NCBI GenBank assembly: GCA_050288085.1
Contig: JBNKDD010000188.1
Span: forward strand, 1 to 11,205
Source: JBNKDD01 sp050288085
GTDB lineage: Bacteria; Chloroflexota; Anaerolineae; Aggregatilineales; UBA3940
Reading direction: 5' to 3'
Length of the DNA stretch: 11,205 bases
Shown here in pieces: positions 1 through 5,660 of this stretch. A program made the position numbers and the translations under genes. The notes under the pieces are model-generated. The model made no database searches. It saw only the letters and a program-made list of their open reading frames with translations, and was not told where the DNA came from. Positions within the stretch are counted from its first letter, which is position 1. Each line of letters begins with the position of its first letter.

Positions 1-2
1 CC

Positions 3-104
3 AGGCACTTGTCAATCCAAATTAGTGGGGTGAAGGAGCTCTATAGTCAAATGCTTCTTATCCACCGGTTGCACCAACTGAAAGGACTGGTTGAAACTTT
101 TTAA
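3..104 (+). CDS. Possible 3' end of an upstream gene (uncertain)
   Basis: This reading frame is open from the window edge and stops at TAA 102-104, giving about 33 codons ending in HQLKGLVETF. The other two forward frames close early in the same stretch. I recognise no family and the piece is too short for a reliable coding call. The reverse strand also has a roughly 36-codon open stretch here without an ATG, so the region may be degenerate. A partial gene end is the simplest reading, but plain intergenic DNA is as likely. Confidence 0.2.
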   Translation, partial: RHLSIQISGVKELYSQMLLIHRLHQLKGLVETF

Positions 105-117
105 ATAGGGAATGCCA

Positions 118-276
118 AGTTTTTAGAAAAAATTATCGTTAATGACCTCACCTCTTTCCGAACTGCCCAAAGGCAGTTCTCCCTCCCCCTCTCCATTATG
201 GAGAGGGGAAAGACCGGCAGTCGGCCAAAGCCGACTAAAGGTCAGGGGTGAGGTAAATATGTTTTTTTCTAAAAAA
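118..276. repeat. Cloverleaf-forming inverted-repeat (MITE/REP-like) element
   Basis: The outer arms pair twice. TTTTTAGAAAAAA (120-132) is the exact reverse complement of 263-275, and CCTCACCTC (146-154) pairs with GGGGTGAGG (245-253) with one G-T pair. Between them sit three hairpins: GAACTGCC/GGCAGTTC with a CAAA loop (160-179), CCCCTCTCCA/TGGAGAGGGG with a TTA loop (186-208), and AGTCGGC/GCCGACT with a CAAA loop (219-236). The third is flanked by GACC (212-215) and GGTC (240-243). The layout is an outer stem with three arms, like a tRNA cloverleaf. No transposase is nearby. The CCTCACCCC/GGGGTGAGG arms resemble interspersed intergenic palindromes seen in many bacterial genomes. Copy number in this genome is unknown. 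Confidence 0.7.
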
Positions 277-376
277 GGCTGTTTATCGTCCAAATAGTTT
301 CAATGAGTTCAAAGACAAAAATTCAAGTAATTCGTGAAATTAGTGGACTCTCTCCCTATCAACGACACACGCATTA

Positions 377-405
377 TTCACATCGGCACACGATTGTGCT
401 ACAAT
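377..405 (+). promoter_or_regulatory. Sigma70-like promoter upstream of the oxidoreductase gene
   Basis: TTCACA (377-382) and TACAAT (400-405) each match five of six consensus bases and are separated by exactly 17 bases. A start near 412 would give a leader of about 170 bases before the ATG at 583. The palindrome GATTGT-GCT-ACAATC (392-406) covers the -10 box, which would suit a repressor site. This is motif matching only. Confidence 0.5.
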
Positions 406-429
406 CACTCACAATGGGAGTGTACTACT

Positions 430-516
430 ATGTACGATCAACACCTTCCAATCGATGCACCGTTTATTCGTCGATGCCTCCTATGGGTGCGCTGGAGTAG
501 TTCCGGGGCGCACTAA
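430..516 (+). CDS. Possible 28-residue small ORF in the leader
   Basis: ATG 430 opens a 28-codon frame (begins MYDQHLPIDAPF, ends SSSGAH, stop TAA 514-516). GGGAG at 416-420 lies nine bases upstream, and the predicted promoter start is near 412. It lies wholly in the leader of the oxidoreductase gene. The peptide has no recognisable family, no run of a single amino acid that would suggest attenuation, and no signal peptide. It could be a leader peptide, a small protein or chance. The last codons overlap a stem, GTGCGC (487-492) with GCGCAC (508-513). Confidence 0.22.
   Translation: MYDQHLPIDAPFIRRCLLWVRWSSSGAH
487..513 (+). promoter_or_regulatory. Leader hairpin without a T-tract
   Basis: GTGCGC (487-492) pairs with GCGCAC (508-513), and inside it GGA (494-496) pairs with TCC (502-504). 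No run of T follows, so it is not an intrinsic terminator. It lies about 70 bases before the oxidoreductase start, in the presumed 5' leader. Function unknown. Confidence 0.3.
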
Positions 517-582
517 TTCTATCCTCCACATTGCCCTTCTATCGAACTGAAACTTTTCCCCAACAAAAATTAGGAGTTAACC

Positions 583-1722
583 ATGCGTGCATTGGTTCTT
601 GGTGGGGCCGGGGCTGTGTGTAAAGAAACAACCCGCGACCTCGCTGCTTATAGTACATTTGATGAGATCGTTGTTGCCGATGGAAACTTAGCGGCGGTTA
701 CCGCCCTGCTTGATGAGATCGGAGATGACCGGCTCAAACCGCTTGAGTTTGACGCCAACAATGTCGATTCGATGCGGGAGCTTTTCCCCCAGTTTGATGT
801 GGTGGTGAATGGTCTGCCCTTTAAATATGATCTGATCGTCAATCAGATTTGTGTGGAAGTCGGCGTGAACGGGCTTGATCTATCAAGCGAAGACCCGCAG
901 TTCGCCATGAACGAAGAAGCCGCCGGAAAAAATATGATCTTCATTCCCGGCGTAGGCGCTACACCAGGGATCACCAACGTGTTGGCGGCTAAAGGCGTTT
1001 CGCAGTTGGATCGGGTGGACTCGATTCAGATTTACTTTGCTGCCTTTCGCTGCCTTGCCCCCGCCCCCGGACTGCTCAGAACGACCACCTGGGAATTCAA
1101 CCCGGAAGAGCCGGATCGTAAAGAAGCCTACTTCCAGGATGGCAAATGGGTGCCCGCGCCGCCGCTGTCCGGTGAAAAGCTGATCCGCTTCCACGAGCAT
1201 ATCGGGGAGCAGCCGGTTTACTTCGTCCCGCATGACGAAGCCTACAGCCTGCCCATCAGCTACCCGACTCTGAATCACGCCAGCGTCCGGGGATGTTTCC
1301 CGCCGCATGTCATGAATATGATGCGCACCCTCAAAGAAGCCGGGGCGCTCAGTAACCAGCCGCTCGACACCTTACAGGGTCGTGCGCCGCTTGACCTGTC
1401 TACCGAACTGCTGTTGGCGCTCCCCTGGTCGAAGTGGAACCCGGTCTGGGCCTACGGGCTGGTGATCGAAGTAGACGGCGAGAAAGATGGCAAAACAAAG
1501 AAACTGACCTATCGCACCAGTCACCCGCCGCAGGAAGAATGGGGCAACGAGAGCGCCTACTATAAAAACGTGGGCATCCCGCTTGCCATCGGTGCGCAGA
1601 TGATCGCCGATGGGCGCGTGGTCGCCACCGGAGTGCTGCCACCGGAGGTCACGCTCCCGGTTGATGAGTTCCTTAAGGAATTAGCCAGACGCGGTATCAC
1701 ATACACAGAAGAGATCGAGTAG
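583..1722 (+). CDS. Saccharopine dehydrogenase family oxidoreductase
   Basis: A 379-residue protein with an N-terminal Rossmann fold. The nucleotide-binding loop LGGAGAVCKET (residues 6-16) keeps G8, G10 and C13, and Asp33 at the end of the second strand would suit NAD rather than NADP (inference). Family features include the PFKYDLIVNQICVEVGVNGLDL segment (about 78-99, the 'PF...a..Cie.Gv.Y.D' region) and GVGATPGITNVLA (about 123-135), which matches the conserved G-x-x-PG-x-x-N stretch. Family members act on saccharopine, carboxynorspermidine or related imino/amino acids, but many relatives are uncharacterised, so the substrate is open. It is a cytoplasmic enzyme. The start is firm: AGGAG (572-576) lies six bases before ATG. 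It is separated from the glycan genes by a 121-base gap and may be an independent unit. Confidence 0.88.
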   Translation: MRALVLGGAGAVCKETTRDLAAYSTFDEIVVADGNLAAVTALLDEIGDDRLKPLEFDANNVDSMRELFPQFDVVVNGLPFKYDLIVNQICVEVGVNGLDLSSEDPQFAMNEEAAGKNMIFIPGVGATPGITNVLAAKGVSQLDRVDSIQIYFAAFRCLAPAPGLLRTTTWEFNPEEPDRKEAYFQDGKWVPAPPLSGEKLIRFHEHIGEQPVYFVPHDEAYSLPISYPTLNHASVRGCFPPHVMNMMRTLKEAGALSNQPLDTLQGRAPLDLSTELLLALPWSKWNPVWAYGLVIEVDGEKDGKTKKLTYRTSHPPQEEWGNESAYYKNVGIPLAIGAQMIADGRVVATGVLPPEVTLPVDEFLKELARRGITYTEEIE

Positions 1723-1747
1723 GCTGGTCGATTCTCATTTGAATAAT

Positions 1748-1767
1748 CAGGGGCCCGTGCCCCTCTG
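1748..1767 (+). other. Intergenic hairpin after the oxidoreductase gene
   Basis: AGGGGC (1749-1754) pairs with GCCCCT (1759-1764) around a CCGT loop, with weak extension at TCAG/CTGA. It sits 25 bases after the stop codon. The bases after it (CATAACACAAATCTC) lack a T-tract, so it is at best a weak terminator or an mRNA-stabilising stem. Confidence 0.35.
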
Positions 1768-1789
1768 ACATAACACAAATCTCTTACAG

Positions 1790-1842
1790 AATCCCCCCCT
1801 GACCGACTTGGAAGATATACTTGAGGTCAATGAGGGGGGATT
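1790..1842 (+). promoter_or_regulatory. Hairpin sequestering the flippase ribosome binding site
   Basis: AATCCCCCC (1790-1798) is the exact reverse complement of GGGGGGATT (1834-1842). Inside it, TGACC (1800-1804) pairs with GGTCA (1825-1829). The 3' arm contains most of the only good ribosome binding site (GAGGGGGGA, 1832-1840) for the ATG at 1844. Folding would therefore mask translation initiation of the flippase. Whether it acts as a switch is inference. The pairing itself is read directly from the sequence. Confidence 0.6.
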
Positions 1843-1843
1843 C

Positions 1844-3127
1844 ATGTCAGCATCATCAACTGAGGGATGGAAATCTCTTTCGCTGCGGGCCAACTTTTCC
1901 TGGACATTCGTCGGGAATGTAGTGTATGCTGCGGCGCAATGGTTGATGCTGGTCGTGCTCGCCCGGCTGACCACCCCGGCGGATGTTGGTCGTTTCTCCC
2001 TGGGATTAGCCATCGCTGCCCCGGTGATCATGTTTACCAATTTGCAGCTCCGGGCCGTTCAGGCAACCGACGCCAGCCGCGACTACACCTTCAGTGATTA
2101 TTTCGCCCTGCGCCTGCTGACAACCACATTGGGCCTCCTCGTGATCCTGGGGATTGCCCTGCTCGGCGGCTACCGGATAGAAGCCGCCTGGGTGATCATC
2201 GCCGTCGGTGTGGCAAAGGCAGTCGAAGCCACCAGCGATGTGTTTTACGGCCTGCTCCAACAGCGCGAACGGATGGATCGAATCGCCCTCTCGATGATCC
2301 TCAAAGGGATATTGTCGCTCGGTTTATTCAGCCTGCTCACCTACCTGACCCGGCAGGTGATCTGGGGCGTGATCGGCTTGATCGGGGCCTGGGTGCTGGT
2401 ACTGAACTACGATGTACGGAACGGCGCATGGGTGCTCAAACGCTCGGAGGCCGTCACCGATCCGGCAGCCGCCTACCCCTTACCGCGCTGGCAGTGGCCT
2501 GCCCTGTTTGAACTGGTCAGGCTCTCCCTACCGCTTGGCCTGGTGATGATGCTGATCTCGCTGAACACCAACCTTCCCCGCTACTTTGTCGAACGCTACT
2601 GGGGCGAAGCCGAACTTGGTATCTTCTCAGCGATGGCCTACATCATCGTGGCCGGAAACACCCTGGTGATCTCGCTGGGACACGCCGCCAGCCCGCGCCT
2701 CGCCAAATATTATGCCCAGGGAAACGCCAGGGCTTTTACTTTCTTGCTGGCCCGACTGGCCGGAATCGGAGCCTTGCTGGGAATAGCCGGGGTATTGATC
2801 GCGATCCTGGGCGGAGAATGGTTCCTCACCCTGATATATGGGGCTGAATACGCCACCCGGATCGACGTCTTCACCTGGATTATGATCGCCGCCGGGATTC
2901 AATACCTCTCGACCTTCATGGGCATTGGCATGACGGCGGCCCGATACTTCCGGGCGCAGTTACCGCTTTTTATCGGGGTGGTGCTGGTAACCGCAGCGGC
3001 CTGTTTCTGGCTGATCCCCTCGCATGGCTTGATTGGCGCAGCCTACGCCCTGGCGATGGGGGCCGGTGTCCAGGCTCTCGGCGGACTGGGCATTGTCCTG
3101 ATAGCCACCTCGCGTATTCGCCCCTGA
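1844..3127 (+). CDS. MOP-superfamily oligosaccharide flippase (Wzx-like)
   Basis: A 427-residue integral membrane protein, the usual size for a Wzx-type exporter, with roughly 12-14 hydrophobic segments and no signal peptide. It begins with the amphipathic stretch NFSWTFVGNVVYAAAQWLMLV, followed by VLARLTTPADVGRFSLGLA, the typical first-helix and loop pattern of polysaccharide exporters (PF01943-like). NLQLRAVQATDA follows in helix two. The role is to flip a lipid-linked oligosaccharide across the cytoplasmic membrane. I chose ATG 1844 because GAGG begins at 1832 with good spacing. An in-frame TTG at 1808 lies in the loop of the upstream hairpin and has no ribosome binding site. It precedes the aminotransferase operon by 85 bases and is one of two flippases in the locus. 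Confidence 0.87.
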   Translation: MSASSTEGWKSLSLRANFSWTFVGNVVYAAAQWLMLVVLARLTTPADVGRFSLGLAIAAPVIMFTNLQLRAVQATDASRDYTFSDYFALRLLTTTLGLLVILGIALLGGYRIEAAWVIIAVGVAKAVEATSDVFYGLLQQRERMDRIALSMILKGILSLGLFSLLTYLTRQVIWGVIGLIGAWVLVLNYDVRNGAWVLKRSEAVTDPAAAYPLPRWQWPALFELVRLSLPLGLVMMLISLNTNLPRYFVERYWGEAELGIFSAMAYIIVAGNTLVISLGHAASPRLAKYYAQGNARAFTFLLARLAGIGALLGIAGVLIAILGGEWFLTLIYGAEYATRIDVFTWIMIAAGIQYLSTFMGIGMTAARYFRAQLPLFIGVVLVTAAACFWLIPSHGLIGAAYALAMGAGVQALGGLGIVLIATSRIRP

Positions 3128-3135
3128 TACATCGC

Positions 3136-3164
3136 TACATATTCCCACCAATCCCCTATATAAT
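3136..3164 (+). promoter_or_regulatory. Possible promoter of the glycan operon
   Basis: A perfect TATAAT lies at 3159-3164. The best -35 at 17-base spacing is TACATA (3136-3141), which matches only three of six consensus positions, and there is no extended -10 TG. Transcription would begin near 3171 and include GGAGG at 3189-3193. It would let the seven-gene operon be expressed apart from the flippase upstream. Confidence 0.4.
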
Positions 3165-3212
3165 AGATGGCTATCAGCCGTAACCTATGGAGGTGGGGTC
3201 ATTTACCACTAC

Positions 3213-4334
3213 GTGCCGTTTAACCGGCCATCCGCAGTCGGCAAAGAGTTCGACTATATCAAAGAAGCTGTTGCCAGTGAACATCTCTCCGGGGATGGCG
3301 CTTTTACCAGGAAATGCCACGCCTGGCTTGAGGCCCGGTTGGGTACAAAAAAGGCCCTGTTAACCCATTCCTGCACAGCCGCCCTGGAGATGGCTGCTGT
3401 TCTGACAGACCTCCAACCCGGTGACGAAGTGATCATGCCGTCCTTCACCTTTGTCTCGACAGCCAATCCCTTTGTCCTGCGTGGAGCCGTTCCCGTATTT
3501 GTCGATTCGCGTGAGGACACCCTCAACATCGACGAGACACAGATCGAAGCAGCAATCACCGGTAAGACCAGAGTCATCGTCCCGGTGCATTATGCCGGAA
3601 TTAGCTGTGAGATGAACACCATCATGGAGATAGCCGATCAGCACGGCCTGTTAGTGATCGAGGATGCTGCCCAGGGAATCGGCTTTACCTACCGCGATCA
3701 GGCTCTCGGCACGATTGGGCACATGGGTGCATTAAGCTTCCACGATACCAAAAATGTGATCTCCGGCGAGGGTGGCGCACTCCTGATCAATGACGAGCGT
3801 TGGATCGAACGGGCTGAAATTGTCTGGGAGAAAGGCACCAATCGCAGCCAGTTTTTACGGGGGCAGATCGATAAATATACCTGGGTTGATGTAGGATCGT
3901 CCTACCTGCCCAGCGAATTAAACGCCGCCTTTTTGTATGCTCAGTTTGAACAGGCTGACCGGATCGCCGAGGCGCGCCTCTCGGTCTGGAATCGTTACCA
4001 CGCTGCCTTTGCTGCTCTGGAAGCAGCGGGTAAGATTCGCCGTCCGGTGGTTCCGCCGGAAAGTAAGCACCACGCCCATATCTATTACCTGCTCTTTCGT
4101 GATCTGGCGCATCGCACCGAGGTGCAGCAAAAGCTCAAAGAGGTTGGGGTAGAGGCTGTCTTTCACTACATCCCCCTGCACGATTCAACTGCCGGGCAGA
4201 AATTCGGGCGAACCAGCGGCGATCTGTCCCACGTCAATGAACTGAGCGACCGCCTGCTGCGTTTGCCCATGTGGTATGGTATGGCCGACGAGGACGTTAA
4301 CTTTGTGATCGAAAGAGTGATCGAATTTGCCTGA
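3213..4334 (+). CDS. rffA: dTDP-4-amino-4,6-dideoxygalactose transaminase (RffA/WecE type)
   Basis: A 373-residue PLP-dependent DegT/DnrJ/EryC1/StrS aminotransferase that follows E. coli WecE along nearly its whole length from memory: PFNRPSAVGKEFDYI at the N-terminus, GDEVIMPSFTFVSTAN (about 70-85), RVIVPVHYAGISCEM (120-134), EDAAQG (150-155), SFHDTKN with the PLP-binding Lys180, EKGTNRSQFLRGQIDKYTW, and VFHYIPLH near the end. WecE transfers an amino group from glutamate to dTDP-4-keto-6-deoxyglucose, giving dTDP-Fuc4N. Cytoplasmic. It heads the operon and overlaps or abuts the thioesterase gene. The start is uncertain: GTG 3213 matches the family N-terminus but is 19 bases from the strong GGAGG at 3189-3193, whereas ATT 3201 is ideally spaced. 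The WecD acetyltransferase partner is absent. Confidence 0.92.
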   Translation: MPFNRPSAVGKEFDYIKEAVASEHLSGDGAFTRKCHAWLEARLGTKKALLTHSCTAALEMAAVLTDLQPGDEVIMPSFTFVSTANPFVLRGAVPVFVDSREDTLNIDETQIEAAITGKTRVIVPVHYAGISCEMNTIMEIADQHGLLVIEDAAQGIGFTYRDQALGTIGHMGALSFHDTKNVISGEGGALLINDERWIERAEIVWEKGTNRSQFLRGQIDKYTWVDVGSSYLPSELNAAFLYAQFEQADRIAEARLSVWNRYHAAFAALEAAGKIRRPVVPPESKHHAHIYYLLFRDLAHRTEVQQKLKEVGVEAVFHYIPLHDSTAGQKFGRTSGDLSHVNELSDRLLRLPMWYGMADEDVNFVIERVIEFA

Positions 4335-4335
4335 G

Positions 4336-4767
4336 ATGAAAATGCCGGTGGATAAAGAAACCTGGCTGACCGGTTTCAAGGCTATGAACAAGCATACCGC
4401 TTTAGAAGCGCTCGATATCGAATTAGCCGATATCGACGACCAACAAATCATCCTGACCATGCCGATCACCGATGCAGCCCGCCAACCGATGGGGCTGCTG
4501 CACGGCGGGATCAGCATGGTGCTGGCAGAATCGGCAGCCAGCATTCACTCAACCTGGGGAATCAACCTGGGCGAAAAGTTCCCGGTCGGCATCGAGATCA
4601 ACGGGACTCATCTACGTTCAGCCCATGAGGGCACGGTGCGGGCCGTCGGTAAGCTGATCCGGCGGACGCGCTCGCTGGTATTCCACCAGGTGGATATCTA
4701 CCTCGTAGAAACCGGTGAGCATCTATGTACGGCCCGTGTCACCAATTATTTAAAGCCTGTGGGGTAG
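4336..4767 (+). CDS. Hotdog-fold thioesterase, YdiI/MenI (PaaI) type
   Basis: A 143-residue single hotdog-domain protein. RQPMGLLHGGISMVLAES places Gln50, His56 and Glu65 with the same spacing as the catalytic Gln48, His54 and Glu63 of E. coli YdiI. The IEINGTHLRSAHEGTVRAVGK segment also matches that family. Such enzymes hydrolyse acyl- or aroyl-CoA thioesters in the cytoplasm, and YdiI acts on 1,4-dihydroxy-2-naphthoyl-CoA. Nothing nearby suggests menaquinone synthesis, so the substrate here is unknown. It starts one base after the aminotransferase stop; ATG 4342 or an overlapping TTG 4327 are alternatives, and none has a strong ribosome binding site, which points to translational coupling. 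It stops two bases before the next gene. Thioesterases are not usual members of glycan operons, so a role in acyl or lactyl decoration is possible but unproven. Confidence 0.85.
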   Translation: MKMPVDKETWLTGFKAMNKHTALEALDIELADIDDQQIILTMPITDAARQPMGLLHGGISMVLAESAASIHSTWGINLGEKFPVGIEINGTHLRSAHEGTVRAVGKLIRRTRSLVFHQVDIYLVETGEHLCTARVTNYLKPVG

Positions 4768-4769
4768 AT

Positions 4770-5660
4770 ATGCCTTTCGTTTCAGTTATTGTGCCGGTTT
4801 ACAACAGCGCCCATACCCTACCCGCCCTGCTGGATGCCTTGATGGCACTTGATTACCCGGAATCCCAACGAGAAATCTTGATCGTCGATAATGGATCAAC
4901 CGATGCTACACCGGATATTGTGCGGCGGTACCCGGTCACTTTGCTTGAGGAACACGCCGTGCTAACCTCCTATGGGGCCCGCAACTGCGGTGCGCGTCAG
5001 GCCAGGGGCGATGTCCTGGCTTTTACCGATGGAGATTGTGTGCCCGACCCCGGTTGGCTGACCGGTCTGGTAGCAGGCATCGATGACCCATCCACCGGGA
5101 TCACTGTTGGGGAGGTGGTCGCCTATGACCTGGATAGCCCTATCGCCCGCCTGACAGATGAAATGGGCATCATGGCGCACAGCCAATCACTTGAGCATAA
5201 AAGCCTGTCCTCTGCCTCGACCGCCAATATGCTCGTCAAGCGCGAGGTCTGGCAGGCCGTTAACGGGTTTGATGAAACCCTTCCAGCTTTTGGCGATATG
5301 GATTTCTGCTGGCGGGTGCAGATTGAATTGGGTCTGTCTGTTGGTTATCGCCCGGACGCCATCATCCGCCACCAGCACCGCACCACTTATAAAGCACTCT
5401 GGCGGCAGGCATTACGGCATGGTTGGGGGGCGCAGTACATGCACCGCAGCTACCCTGACCATTATGCTATGAGTACCGGTGAAAACTCCGGGCGGATCGC
5501 CGGATTGCTGCGTGAATTGTTTATCGGAACTCCCGGCCCCGATCGCTGGCATCGTCCGGCATTTTTGTTTATCTGGTATGCTGGGATGACCCTGGGTTAC
5601 TTTGGCGGGCGGCGGGGTTGGAATTCATCCTTCCGCTATCAACCGGAGCAAACAACTTGA
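4770..5660 (+). CDS. Family 2 glycosyltransferase (first of two)
   Basis: A 296-residue GT-A fold enzyme. The N-terminus MPFVSVIVPVYNS is the classic GT2 start; ILIVDNGSTD (36-45) binds the nucleotide; FTDGDC carries the metal-binding D87-x-D89; TANMLVKREVW (151-161) and FGDMDFCWR (174-182) are the acceptor and catalytic regions. The tail after about residue 255 (FLFIWYAGMTLGYFGGRRGW) is hydrophobic then basic and may touch the membrane. It transfers a sugar from a nucleotide donor to a growing lipid-linked glycan; donor and acceptor cannot be read from sequence. ATG 4770 was chosen over an in-frame ATG at 4725 because the latter would add 15 residues before the conserved start and overlap the thioesterase. 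Its stop overlaps the next start (TTGA). Confidence 0.9.
   Translation: MPFVSVIVPVYNSAHTLPALLDALMALDYPESQREILIVDNGSTDATPDIVRRYPVTLLEEHAVLTSYGARNCGARQARGDVLAFTDGDCVPDPGWLTGLVAGIDDPSTGITVGEVVAYDLDSPIARLTDEMGIMAHSQSLEHKSLSSASTANMLVKREVWQAVNGFDETLPAFGDMDFCWRVQIELGLSVGYRPDAIIRHQHRTTYKALWRQALRHGWGAQYMHRSYPDHYAMSTGENSGRIAGLLRELFIGTPGPDRWHRPAFLFIWYAGMTLGYFGGRRGWNSSFRYQPEQTT

Noticed and set aside
160..236. Short hairpin array as a CRISPR
   Set aside because: The stems differ in sequence and there are no regularly spaced identical direct repeats.
118..276. Cloverleaf region as a tRNA gene
   Set aside because: The arms are far from tRNA lengths, and there is no T-loop GTTCRA consensus, anticodon arm or CCA-compatible acceptor stem.
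303..500. 65-codon + strand frame in the left flank
   Set aside because: No ribosome binding site; it overlaps the promoter candidate, and the translation (Ser/Tyr/His-rich) resembles no protein. The shorter frame at 430 is somewhat better supported.
883..1308. 141-codon open frame on the - strand
   Set aside because: Antisense to the saccharopine dehydrogenase family gene, with no ribosome binding site or domain evidence.
1748..1767. Hairpin read as an intrinsic terminator
   Set aside because: No T-tract follows the stem, so it was annotated only as a hairpin.
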